A stretch of 64,000 bases of DNA from Bacteroidota bacterium (GTDB taxonomy: Bacteria; Bacteroidota; Bacteroidia; Chitinophagales; Chitinophagaceae). Positions 22,450 through 30,816 of the stretch are shown here, in pieces. A model generated the notes under the pieces. The model saw only the letters and a list, made by a program, of their open reading frames with translations. It did not search any database and had not been told where the DNA came from. The stretch spans positions 1 through 64,000 of the forward strand of contig JAEYQO010000083.1 in assembly GCA_023409975.1 (NCBI GenBank). The letters run 5' to 3'. The number at the start of each line of letters is the position of its first letter. Position 1 is the stretch's first letter. Position numbers and translations under genes: made by a program.

Positions 22450-24498
22450 TCAGAGCCGAATCCATTTGAGATGCAATGACCTCTTTTTTCCGGAAGCTTC
22501 GCGTATCCTGATTAAATAGATGCCGGATGGAAGGTCAGCTGGTAGCTGAACCTGGCTACCCTGACCTGACAGACTTGCGTGGAACGCTTTCTTCTGCATT
22601 CCCGTAAAATCCATCAGCTCAACAATAACATTTCCCGTCCAGTCGGTAATAAGCACTGCTGCTCCTTTCGATGGATTGGGTACAATCGTGAAACTATGTT
22701 CAGGCAGTGTGGATTGAACATCCGTGGGCTGAGGAACAAATCCAGTATCAATGATATTGTAGCCGATCAATTCTGTCCCCTGATTATCCATCATCACTAC
22801 ATTCTGAAAGCTTAGGAAAATGGTATCACCAGAAGCCAAAGCCTGGAGCTCAAGATGCAGCCATGCGATAGTTCCGGAGATTGTATCCTGCTGCTGATCT
22901 ATTCGCGTTAGTGTGACATCCACCCTGTTTGTAAACCTCTTTTGATACAAAAGCCCAGCCCCAGGAGCTGTAAGCCAGCTTCCTGTTGAAGCTGTGACCG
23001 AGGGTTGTTGTTGAAGTACCGCACCAGTAATATGAATTTGTGCTGCCAATCCCATCAAATCAGGCATAGGAAGCGATTGAGTTCCAAGTTTGACAGGCAA
23101 TGAAACCATTTGACCATTGTAAACTGCTCCGGCGGGATCGAAATAAAGGTCTGGCAGACTGGTAGTTTTCTCCCGTTGTTGTCCACTTAGCTTTTGATGG
23201 ATCATGCCATAATTCATAGTTACGGGAATGGTATCATCCGGCGAGATAACCCCATCACCATTGCAATCAGCATGTTTAAAGTTCACATTATTCAGGAACG
23301 ATTGTTGCCAATCCGGACAGGCCTGGGCGATAAACTGTAAACCTGCACCAGTTCTTTGAGGACCGCTGTTATTATTGGCCAATGCGACGTATAATATGTC
23401 TAAATTGTTTACCACAAGATCGTCATTAGCGTCTCCGGGCCAGACTGAATCGGGACAAGGCACTACTTCCAGAAAAAAAGAATCTGTAACAGGTGCACAA
23501 GAAAGGCCGCTAGCCGTGTAGTGGTACCATCCCGTGGCTGAAATGCCTGCGTTCGGAAGGACAAAACTCTGGGAAGCGGCAAAGTTATTCGGTCCACTGA
23601 TGTTGATCATACAACCTGAGCAGAAATCAATATCGACGACCAAAGAGTCAGTCTCGCAGACAGGGCTGTTTGTAGTAACCACAGGCTGAAGATTCGTAGT
23701 CACGGTGTTAGATATGTCTGGTGCTCCTGCATTATTGCAGGTAAATACCATCCTGAATTCTGTCGGTTGAGTAACTGAAGGCACGACATACACCGGCGTC
23801 GTAGCTGCAGGAATTGGCGTCCATAGCTGCTGGCCAGCAGGTGATTGTTCCCACATCATATGCATTCCATACCCAATGGTGTAGCCTGTAACAGAAAGCA
23901 ATACCGGATCTCCCGGGCAAACCCATGGTGTGGCTGCCGCAGTTCCAGCCAAGGGCCAGCCGGAACATGGATATACCGGTTTAAGGTAAACAAGGTAATC
24001 TTCCGCCTGCCCAACGCCTGTTGTATTACAGGGACCTGGCAAGCCAATTTGCTTCTTCACTACTCTCAATCTGGTCAATCCGGGAGTAAGTAAGTGATAG
24101 ATATTCAGGTTCGTTATGGCCGCATCTGTAAGTGCGCCGTTACTATTGGATAGAGTGCCGATAAAGTGGCTTTCCATTGAATCAGTAAAATCACCGTCAT
24201 CATTAAGATCCAGGTATAACATCACGGAGTCCGTATAAAAAGGATTTGTGACACCAGCCACCAATGCAAGGAGCGGTTCACTCAAATGGATCGTGTCAAC
24301 AGGTAAGCTTGTAAAGTCTTCAAAATCAGCAGATGAAAAAGCGGCACTGGTTTTAGTCATAGTTCCAAGTCTAACCTCCGTGATAGCCGTGACGCCCCCA
24401 GGAAATGCGGGATTGCAATATGTCTGTGCCTGAATTGTAAAGACCGACACAAGACAAAACAGGTATGTCAGGAGTACCTTCACCGGCAGAATTTTCAC
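22450..24498 (-). CDS. T9SS protein with GEVED and dockerin-like segments
   Basis: A 683-residue exported protein. The start is a GTG at 24498 that opens the signal peptide VKILPVKVLLTYLFCLVSVF; upstream ATGs at 24645 and 24576 would add a non-signal extension overlapping the divergent gene. Residues ~35-170 resemble a GEVED domain (MLYLDLNDDGDFTDS, AEDYLVYL). Ig-like segments follow. Near the middle are dockerin-like calcium loops (GDANDDLVVNNLDILYVAL and DCNGDGVISPDD). It ends with a T9SS type A domain (IVPNPSKGAAVLI to PSGIYLIRI). Probably a secreted surface protein of unknown ligand. Confidence 0.8.
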   Translation of the reverse strand: MKILPVKVLLTYLFCLVSVFTIQAQTYCNPAFPGGVTAITEVRLGTMTKTSAAFSSADFEDFTSLPVDTIHLSEPLLALVAGVTNPFYTDSVMLYLDLNDDGDFTDSMESHFIGTLSNSNGALTDAAITNLNIYHLLTPGLTRLRVVKKQIGLPGPCNTTGVGQAEDYLVYLKPVYPCSGWPLAGTAAATPWVCPGDPVLLSVTGYTIGYGMHMMWEQSPAGQQLWTPIPAATTPVYVVPSVTQPTEFRMVFTCNNAGAPDISNTVTTNLQPVVTTNSPVCETDSLVVDIDFCSGCMINISGPNNFAASQSFVLPNAGISATGWYHYTASGLSCAPVTDSFFLEVVPCPDSVWPGDANDDLVVNNLDILYVALANNNSGPQRTGAGLQFIAQACPDWQQSFLNNVNFKHADCNGDGVISPDDTIPVTMNYGMIHQKLSGQQREKTTSLPDLYFDPAGAVYNGQMVSLPVKLGTQSLPMPDLMGLAAQIHITGAVLQQQPSVTASTGSWLTAPGAGLLYQKRFTNRVDVTLTRIDQQQDTISGTIAWLHLELQALASGDTIFLSFQNVVMMDNQGTELIGYNIIDTGFVPQPTDVQSTLPEHSFTIVPNPSKGAAVLITDWTGNVIVELMDFTGMQKKAFHASLSGQGSQVQLPADLPSGIYLIRIREASGKKRSLHLKWIRL

Positions 24499-24631
24499 AA
24501 ATGTAATTTTTTTTTGTTCTGATTGAGATGCGGGGATTTGAAAAGCTGAGACTAATACAGGTGGAATCGTTAACATTTTCTTTTCGAGAAAAAGATTGGA
24601 GAAAAACAATTTTGCTTTTTCTTTGCTACAG

Positions 24632-24940
24632 ATGAAACAGATCATTGCCTGCTTGTTCTTAGCGATTTTTTCCTTTCAGGTGTTACCTGTAAAGGAAATA
24701 GGCAAGATGTTGTTTAAGGGTCAGATTACTGAAGAGGAAGTTCATAATTGGGGCGGTCCCCTTGAAGAGGTGCCTTCCAAACACAAAAAAGATGGCGAGC
24801 CGCTTTACTATAACAAAGAATTTCAGGCCGCCGCCAGAAGTGAATTCCTTACCCACCAGCTCCGTTTAGCATTGATGCATTCTGAGCGACTGCCCATGGA
24901 GCATATTCCAGATATAGTCACCCCTCCTCCAAACTGTTAA
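24632..24940 (+). CDS. Small exported protein, unknown
   Basis: A 102-residue protein that starts with a clear signal peptide (MKQIIACLFLAIFSFQVLPV). The upstream in-frame ATG at 24596 would put a hydrophilic tail before it and is less likely. The mature part is hydrophilic with WGGPLEEVPSKHKKDGEPLY and ends PPPNC. I recognise no domain. It is divergent from the GEVED protein and has its own terminator, so it is expressed independently. Confidence 0.65.
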   Translation: MKQIIACLFLAIFSFQVLPVKEIGKMLFKGQITEEEVHNWGGPLEEVPSKHKKDGEPLYYNKEFQAAARSEFLTHQLRLALMHSERLPMEHIPDIVTPPPNC

Positions 24941-24969
24941 GCAGCTTTTCAAGGTTTGAAATTATTTCA

Positions 24970-25001
24970 ACAGACGATTCATTGGATTTCGTCTGTCTTT
25001 T
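24970..25001 (+). terminator. Terminator of the small exported protein gene
   Basis: ACAGACGA (24970-24977) pairs with TCGTCTGT (24989-24996), 11-base loop, followed by CTTTT. Confidence 0.8.
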
Positions 25002-25018
25002 AACTGCTTAAACTATTT

Positions 25019-26680
25019 ATGGAACAAAATAATTCCTTTTTCTCAACTATAAGGAAAGATGTGACTGCGGGACTGATCGTATTCCTGATCGCACTTCCTC
25101 TCTGTCTGGGTATTGCCCAGGCCTCTGAAGCCCCCCTATTCTCCGGTATCGTAGCGGGTATTATTGGTGGTATTATTGTTGGTATTCTTAGCGGCTCGCA
25201 ACTAAGTGTTGTGGGTCCGGCGGCCGGTTTAACCGCTATTGTGATTACAGCCATCAGTGATCTTGGTGCGTTTGACATCTTCCTTTGTGCGGTTATTGCT
25301 GCAGGATTTTTTCAACTGATCCTGGGCTTTTTGCGGGCTGGCTCGATCGCAAACTATTTTCCCACCTCGGTAATTGAAGGTATGCTTGCGGGTATAGGTC
25401 TTACCATAATTATCAAACAGATACCCGAGGCTATCGGTTATTCCAGTCAGAACATTGCCAGCAGTCCTGACGCCGGAGACAGCTTTTCATTCAGTTCCAT
25501 TGGAAATGCGCTGACGCATGTTCAGAGCGGAGCGATCATCATATCTGTAATAGGATTAGCGATTCTTGTACTCTGGCAGACAAAAGCTTTCAAAAAGCTG
25601 TCGATTATTCCCAGTGGTCTGCTGGTGGTTGTCCTGGGTACGTTGATAAATGAAGCGCTGTTGATGTCTGGAACGGGACTGGGGCTTGGCCAGTCGTTAC
25701 TGGTCAATCTGCCGGTACCTTCAAGTGCATCTGAATTCATTGGGCAGTTCACGACACCTGATCTTCAGGGATTTTTGAATCCGGCAGTTTGGACGAACGG
25801 TTTGATCATCGCTGTTGTGGCTTCGATTGAGACGCTGCTTTGTATTGAGGCGACGGACAAACTCGACCCTCAGAAGAGAGTTACACCCACTAACAGGGAA
25901 CTGAAGGCGCAGGGTATCGGAAATATGATCAGCGGACTTGTGGGAGGACTCCCCATGACATCGGTCATTGTTCGTTCGTCGGCGAATATCAACGCAGGTG
26001 CTCAAACAAAACGGTCAGCGATATTTCACGGGATCCTGCTTTTGGTATGTGCTGCCAGTATACCTGTGTTACTGAACAAGATACCGAAGGCTTCGCTGGC
26101 CGTGATCCTGATCTATACAGGTTACCGTCTGTGTAATCCGAAAGTCTTCAGACACATCTGGAAAGAAGGCGGCTACAGTCAGTTCATTCCGTTCGTAGCA
26201 ACGGCGGTATCGGTAGTTGCGTTAGACCTTTTGATGGGAGTAGGAATCGGTATTATGATCAGCATATTCTACTTGCTGAAGAAGAACATGAGTGTTCCAT
26301 TTTTTTACTCCAGGAATACCTTTAACAACGGTGATCTGATCAAGCTAACACTTGCGCAGGAAGTTTCTTTTCTGAACAAGGCCAGCATTAAGGAGACGCT
26401 GAATAAGCTTCCTGAGAACAGCAGTGTAATCATTGATGCCACCCAGACTGAATACATTGATTATGACGTGCTGGATCTTATCAGAGATTTTCAGGTATCT
26501 CAGGCACCGAGGAAGAATATCAAGTTATCGTTGCTGGGCTTCAAGGATATTTACAAAGTACCGCCCACTTCGACTGAACGGGAAGTGATTTCCGGATTCA
26601 TAGATGCCCAGGTGATCAAATCGAGAACTTCCGGAAACTATAAGGACCTGATAAAGCAACTTGATCACACTGAAAATTAA
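25019..26680 (+). CDS. SulP family inorganic anion transporter
   Basis: A 553-residue SulP/SLC26 transporter. The N-terminus RKDVTAGLIVFLIALPLCLG is the family signature; about 12-14 membrane segments run to residue ~425, and a C-terminal STAS domain (~440-550) follows. Members carry sulfate, bicarbonate or other anions. The carbonic anhydrase gene 32 bases downstream strongly suggests bicarbonate (with sodium or protons), as known for SulP-carbonic anhydrase pairs; sulfate cannot be excluded. It is the first gene of the two-gene operon. Confidence 0.93.
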   Translation: MEQNNSFFSTIRKDVTAGLIVFLIALPLCLGIAQASEAPLFSGIVAGIIGGIIVGILSGSQLSVVGPAAGLTAIVITAISDLGAFDIFLCAVIAAGFFQLILGFLRAGSIANYFPTSVIEGMLAGIGLTIIIKQIPEAIGYSSQNIASSPDAGDSFSFSSIGNALTHVQSGAIIISVIGLAILVLWQTKAFKKLSIIPSGLLVVVLGTLINEALLMSGTGLGLGQSLLVNLPVPSSASEFIGQFTTPDLQGFLNPAVWTNGLIIAVVASIETLLCIEATDKLDPQKRVTPTNRELKAQGIGNMISGLVGGLPMTSVIVRSSANINAGAQTKRSAIFHGILLLVCAASIPVLLNKIPKASLAVILIYTGYRLCNPKVFRHIWKEGGYSQFIPFVATAVSVVALDLLMGVGIGIMISIFYLLKKNMSVPFFYSRNTFNNGDLIKLTLAQEVSFLNKASIKETLNKLPENSSVIIDATQTEYIDYDVLDLIRDFQVSQAPRKNIKLSLLGFKDIYKVPPTSTEREVISGFIDAQVIKSRTSGNYKDLIKQLDHTEN

Positions 26681-26712
26681 ACCATAAACATTAACTACAA
26701 AAAACCAACAAT

Positions 26713-27390
26713 ATGCCTCCGTTTAAAGCGATCCCACATGATATCACACCAGAAGTAGCCGTGCAGCTTCTGAAGGAAGGAAATTTCCGATTTGTCAATA
26801 ATCTTAAACTCAACCGCGATCTGCTGGAGCAGGTGAATGCGACCAAGGACGGTCAATGGCCTTTCGCAGCAATTCTTAGCTGTATGGACAGCCGTACATC
26901 AGCAGAACTGATCTTTGATCAGGGTCTGGGGGATATCTTCAGTGTCCGTATAGCGGGGAACATTATCAGCCCGGGCATCCTGGGAAGTCTGGAATTTGCG
27001 ACAGCAGTTGCGGGATCGAAGCTGATATTAGTGCTGGGTCATACAAATTGTGGTGCCATAAAGGGGGCCTGTGACAATGTCCAGCTAGGCTACCTTTCCG
27101 GACTACTGGAGAAGATCAAGCCTGCAGTGGAGCAGGAGAATACGATCAGTGAAAACCGAACCAGCAAGAACCTCGAGTTTGTCGATAAAGTGGCGCTATT
27201 GAATGCTTTTCATAGTGCAGAACAGATTCTGGAGCAGAGTTCCATTATCAGGGACCTGGTCAATAAGCATGAGGTAGGAATTGCAGCCGGTATATACGAT
27301 GTGGCTACGGGACTGGTAAGTTTTTATGAAGTGAGCTCAGCTCCAAAGATCCAGTCGGTCAAAAACAGCGCTGAAGTTATTTCTGAATAG
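26713..27390 (+). CDS. Beta-class carbonic anhydrase
   Basis: A 225-residue beta-carbonic anhydrase interconverting CO2 and bicarbonate. Zinc ligands are Cys57 (SCMDSR), His110 and Cys113 (GHTNCGA), with the catalytic Asp59-Arg61 dyad intact. There is no signal peptide, so it is cytoplasmic. Its position directly after the SulP transporter implies that it equilibrates transported bicarbonate with CO2 for anaplerotic carboxylation or pH control. Confidence 0.94.
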   Translation: MPPFKAIPHDITPEVAVQLLKEGNFRFVNNLKLNRDLLEQVNATKDGQWPFAAILSCMDSRTSAELIFDQGLGDIFSVRIAGNIISPGILGSLEFATAVAGSKLILVLGHTNCGAIKGACDNVQLGYLSGLLEKIKPAVEQENTISENRTSKNLEFVDKVALLNAFHSAEQILEQSSIIRDLVNKHEVGIAAGIYDVATGLVSFYEVSSAPKIQSVKNSAEVISE

Positions 27391-27490
27391 ACCGGCCAGA
27401 CAGAACTTACGCAGGCTGTCCCTTGCCGGGCAGCCTGTTCTGTTTGGTATAATTATTAAGTTTACCGTACGATCTCGCAAAACGACAACT

Positions 27491-28477
27491 ATGAGTATGC
27501 AAACAATCCGCAAAATTGGTGTCATGACATCTGGAGGTGACAGTCCGGGAATGAATGCTGCTATCCGGGCAGTAGTCCGGACTGCTATCTATTATGGGAT
27601 GGAAGTTTATGGAATCCGCCGGGGGTACCAGGGTATGATAGAGGGTGATATCTTCCAGATGCAGGCTACCGATGTCGCTAATATAATCCAGCGCGGTGGA
27701 ACCATTCTCAAAACTGCGAGGAGTAAGGCGTTTCGTTCCGATGAGGGTATGCAGGCTGCCTATGATCAACTGACGAAATTCGGCATCCAGGGGTTGGTTC
27801 TGATTGGTGGTGATGGTACATTCCAGGGGGCCGTTGAGTTTTTCAAAAGGTATCGACTTCCTGCTGTAGGGCTCCCCGGCACCATTGATAAGGACCTGGC
27901 CGGAACGGATTTCACGATTGGATTTGACACTGCGGTGAATACTGCTGTTGATGCTATTGATAAAATCCGGGACACTGCAGAAGCGCATGACCGGTTATTT
28001 ATTGTAGAGGTGATGGGAAGAGATGCAGGATACATTGCCCTTTATAGTGGCATTGCCTGCGGGGCTGAGGATATATTGATACCTGAGCTGGTGACGAACG
28101 AGGAAGAGGTACTCAGGAGAATAGATTATGATGAGCGTCGTAAAAAAACGGTGCATATCCTTGTGGTAGCGGAAGGGGATGACTACGGAGGCGCAGAACA
28201 TTTGCTAAAACTCGTACAAAGCCGGTTCCCTGATCTGGATACGAGGGCTACCATTCTGGGGCATATCCAAAGAGGTGGCAAGCCTACCTATGCTGACAGA
28301 GTGCTGGCGAGCCGGCTGGGGCATGCTGCTGTGATGGCTCTGATCGAAGGCAGGACACAGGTGATGGCCGGACTGATCAATAATAAACTGGAGTTCACCC
28401 CTTTCGAGAATGTGGTGAAGGAGAACGCCAGAATGAGTCCGGATATGATCGAGATGATCAGAGTGTTAGCTATTTAA
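27491..28477 (+). CDS. pfkA: ATP-dependent 6-phosphofructokinase
   Basis: A 328-residue PfkA, the committed step of glycolysis (fructose 6-phosphate to fructose 1,6-bisphosphate). ATP-site GGDSPGMNAAIRAVVR and GGDGTFQGA, the catalytic GTIDKDLAGTDFTIGFDTA and MGRDAGYIAL are all present; the Gly in GGDGT indicates ATP instead of pyrophosphate use. Length and motifs are those of the bacterial allosteric tetramer. Start: ATG at 27491, a second ATG two codons later. It overlaps the convergent hypothetical gene by 4 bases. Confidence 0.95.
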   Translation: MSMQTIRKIGVMTSGGDSPGMNAAIRAVVRTAIYYGMEVYGIRRGYQGMIEGDIFQMQATDVANIIQRGGTILKTARSKAFRSDEGMQAAYDQLTKFGIQGLVLIGGDGTFQGAVEFFKRYRLPAVGLPGTIDKDLAGTDFTIGFDTAVNTAVDAIDKIRDTAEAHDRLFIVEVMGRDAGYIALYSGIACGAEDILIPELVTNEEEVLRRIDYDERRKKTVHILVVAEGDDYGGAEHLLKLVQSRFPDLDTRATILGHIQRGGKPTYADRVLASRLGHAAVMALIEGRTQVMAGLINNKLEFTPFENVVKENARMSPDMIEMIRVLAI

Positions 28478-29208
28478 GCTGAGATATTCTGATCAGACTG
28501 CTCACTGGAAAGGTGGCGCATCAGCATCCTTTTTGCGATCGGCAGGAAAGTTTCATTGAAGGGCACCTGTAATGCGGTTTCCACGCAGAATACTGCTGGA
28601 TTAGGAAGAGCAGGATTGATCCGGATGATTTCCCTTTTGATGTGTTCGTAGGTATTGGTGATACTTTTCGTCCAGCTTTTTACAAAGTCAATCTTCACTC
28701 CCCTGTAACGGGCATCCTGGTGTTCAAACAAAGTCATATTGTATACATACGCACGGATTTCAGTGTATTGACCGTAGCGTAGGAGAATATACCCTTCATC
28801 CTTATAAAGGGGAAGGATCCCGATGGGTTCAATACGGGTCTGTTTCTCGACAAACTCATAAATCTCAGCACCGTTGGTGATCGTAGACTTCATTTGTTGT
28901 GCAGCGAAGTCCGTGATCCGTTCCAGTTCATTCATAATATCATCATCGGCCAGCATCTGCTCATAGACCAGTTCCAGTTGTTGCAGATTTACCTGATCCA
29001 GTTGTTTGGGAAACTGGTCCTGCATCAGCCTTTTGTTTTCGCGGAAGGTCACCAGGTTGTTATAGTGAAAAATGATATCAGACAGTTTAGGATAGAGTTT
29101 GGTTTCATTAAAATAGCTGTCCACTTCTTTGAGATAGGCCAGCAGGCGGTACTTCTGCAGTTCGAAATCAATGTACCCTTCCAAAAACCATGTTTCACTT
29201 AACGTCAT
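28474..29208 (-). CDS. Conserved hypothetical cytoplasmic protein
   Basis: A 244-residue soluble protein with no recognised domain. It begins MTLSETWFLEGYIDFELQKY and continues with alpha-helical segments (QLELVYEQMLADDDIMNELE) and a beta-rich middle (YILLRYGQYTEIRAYVYNMT). The style is that of Bacteroidota-specific conserved proteins. The ATG at 29208 was preferred to that at 29235, whose extra nine residues look non-coding. It is convergent with pfkA (4-base overlap) and divergent from the lipoprotein at 29310. Confidence 0.7.
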   Translation of the reverse strand: MTLSETWFLEGYIDFELQKYRLLAYLKEVDSYFNETKLYPKLSDIIFHYNNLVTFRENKRLMQDQFPKQLDQVNLQQLELVYEQMLADDDIMNELERITDFAAQQMKSTITNGAEIYEFVEKQTRIEPIGILPLYKDEGYILLRYGQYTEIRAYVYNMTLFEHQDARYRGVKIDFVKSWTKSITNTYEHIKREIIRINPALPNPAVFCVETALQVPFNETFLPIAKRMLMRHLSSEQSDQNISA

Positions 29209-29309
29209 AGTACATAATGTTTTAACCTCTACCAAAATAAGAAATCAAAAAAAATGCCACAAGCTCACGGTATGAAATTTTAATTGTAACGTTTAAAAAA
29301 GACCAGAAT

Positions 29310-29852
29310 ATGAATACAACACCTATTGTTATCGGATTGCTTGCTGTGTGGATCGGCTGGAGTGCCTGTAAAGATGCCAGTGCTTCGGCTTATGTTGATC
29401 TTGAAACCGGGGAGCAGATTGAGATTGAGAAGAACGAGTCAACTGGCGAGGTTTTCAATACGCGAACTGGCAAATTGGTGCGCTTTTATGTGGACGTCGA
29501 TAGAGAAGATACGATTTATGGCCGTACCGGTGAGGTAGTGAACAACAAACTATACAAGGATGCGTCAGGAGATTGGGCTTTTGAAGGAGAGATGAGTGTT
29601 GACCGGGAGGATGATGGGGACTATACGATTAAGCAGGGAGATGATAAGATTAAGATGGATGACGGTGAGTACAAGGTTAAGCGTGGAGAATATAAACGTG
29701 AGGTTGAAAAGGACGGGGATGTGACTGTCAAGATCGGCGATGACTATAAAAAAGAAGTAGAAGCTGATGGTGATGTGACGATCAAGGATGGGAATAAGAA
29801 GATCAAGATCGACGGAGAGACGGGGGAGAGAAAGGTGAAATATGATGATTAG
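29310..29852 (+). CDS. Repeat-rich acidic/basic lipoprotein
   Basis: A 180-residue protein with a short hydrophobic N-terminus ending IGWSAC, a probable lipobox at residue 20. From about residue 90 the chain consists of short charged repeats such as DGDYTIKQGDDKIKMDDGEY, DGDVTVKIGDDYKKEVEA and DGDVTIKDGNKKIKID, period about 11-14 residues. I recognise no named domain. The repeats may form a beta-strand stack. The stop codon TAG lies inside the first unit of a heptamer tandem. Expression is probably independent, as both neighbours point away. Confidence 0.68.
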   Translation: MNTTPIVIGLLAVWIGWSACKDASASAYVDLETGEQIEIEKNESTGEVFNTRTGKLVRFYVDVDREDTIYGRTGEVVNNKLYKDASGDWAFEGEMSVDREDDGDYTIKQGDDKIKMDDGEYKVKRGEYKREVEKDGDVTVKIGDDYKKEVEADGDVTIKDGNKKIKIDGETGERKVKYDD

Positions 29853-29876
29853 TCGTTAGTCGTTAGTCGTTAGTCC
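29849..29876 (+). repeat. Heptamer tandem TTAGTCG, 4 units
   Basis: Three exact TTAGTCG units (29849-29869) and a TTAGTCC. The stop codon of the lipoprotein gene (29850-29852) is the TAG of the first unit. The same heptamer abuts the regulator start at 6487. Confidence 0.75.
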
Positions 29877-30039
29877 GGAACCGAAAAATGGGGTATCACT
29901 TAAAGTCTGATACATGAATCCCGCTTCCGTCAGTAAAAACAGATTCTGCTTCGTTGGGTAAGATTTCCTGCGGCATGGGGGCCTGAGCCTGAGTCCGGAA
30001 AGACGAATCAATCCGCGCCAAGAGCCCCACCTAATACCT

Positions 30040-30225
30040 AAAGCCCATCCCTAAAAACTAATATCTGAGGATTAATAGCAAAGCCAATATCTAGAAGCAT
30101 AATAAATAAAGTCTACTACTAAACAGAAAAACCAAAGGCGGAATAGCTAAAGCAATAGCTGAAAGATTTAATAACAAAGTCTGATCCGTAAGGCGTAAAC
30201 CTATAGTGTAAAAACTAAAGCTTGA
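30040..30225 (+). repeat. Degenerate A-rich periodic tract
   Basis: AAAGYC-like cores (AAAGCC, AAAGTC, AAAGGC, AAAGCA, AAAGCT) start at 30040, 30080, 30108, 30134, 30149, 30176 and 30217. Spacings are close to multiples of 13-14 bases, with related flanks (AATATCTAGAAG, AATAGCTGAAAG). The surrounding gap 29877-30284 holds no gene. Confidence 0.4.
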
Positions 30226-30284
30226 AACTTAGGGCTTCGTTCGGGTGAGCGTGGTCTGAAAGAGCAAGGTTTTAGCCAGCTTAA

Positions 30285-30314
30285 TTAAAAAAAAGCTGCC
30301 CCTTTCGGGGCAGC
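30285..30314 (-). terminator. Terminator of the carboxypeptidase-regulatory-like gene
   Basis: GCTGCCCC (30295-30302) and GGGGCAGC (30307-30314) with a TTTC loop; the minus-strand transcript continues into a run of eight Ts. It lies 25 bases past the stop at 30339. Confidence 0.9.
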
Positions 30315-30338
30315 CTTATATTTTTTGGTGAGGTTTGA

Positions 30339-30707
30339 TTAGCTCTGGAGCATCATGAAGCCGAGATTCAGTTTAGTGCCTTCGGTGATGGTTTGAGTAC
30401 GGGTTACAGTTTCAAAGCCCGGACGTTTGATGGTGATGTTGTAGACACCTTCCGGAAGCTGGTCTATACTGAACTTACCCTTTGCATCTGTATTAATGAC
30501 TTTCTGAAAATCTGATTCTGTACAAGATACTTCTATCTGGCAACCTGAGAGAGGCTGGTAGTTTTCCATACTTGCAACGGTTCCCATAAACACAGTAGCA
30601 GGAATCGCTTCTACTGCAGCTGCAGTTTCTTTATTTTCTTTTGGATCATTCTCTGCAGAGCTTGAGAAAGGAAGTGCGAGGAAGAGGACAAAAAGTAAGT
30701 TTTTCAT
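30339..30707 (-). CDS. Small exported carboxypeptidase-regulatory-like protein
   Basis: A 122-residue protein with a signal peptide (MKNLLFVLFLALPFSSSA) and one prealbumin-like beta-sandwich: YQPLSGCQIEVSC, DAKGKFSIDQLPEGVYNITI and KRPGFETVTRTQTI are the usual strands of the carboxypeptidase regulatory-like domain (CarboxypepD_reg). In Bacteroidota this domain normally heads TonB-dependent receptors; here it stands alone. The start at 30707 was chosen because upstream residues are not signal-like. A -7 box and a terminator frame it as a monocistronic gene. Confidence 0.78.
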   Translation of the reverse strand: MKNLLFVLFLALPFSSSAENDPKENKETAAAVEAIPATVFMGTVASMENYQPLSGCQIEVSCTESDFQKVINTDAKGKFSIDQLPEGVYNITIKRPGFETVTRTQTITEGTKLNLGFMMLQS

Positions 30708-30732
30708 AAGGCGTAGTGTTTTGAGGTGAGTA

Positions 30733-30740
30733 CAAATGTA
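30733..30740 (-). promoter_or_regulatory. -7 promoter box
   Basis: CAAATGTA on the plus strand reads TACATTTG on the minus strand, an exact TAnnTTTG, 26 bases upstream of the ATG at 30707. Confidence 0.45.
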
Positions 30741-30816
30741 CCCAAACCGAGGCAAAACACCCCATTATGTTAAACTATTTTATGTTAATAAACTCTTATC
30801 AAACAGATAGTTGTAC

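Noticed and set aside
27442..27470. TTTGGTATAATTATTAAGTT before pfkA as a promoter
   Set aside because: It contains a TATAAT string, but the Bacteroidota box (TAnnTTTG) is imperfect and the spacing to TTTG is only 11 bases.
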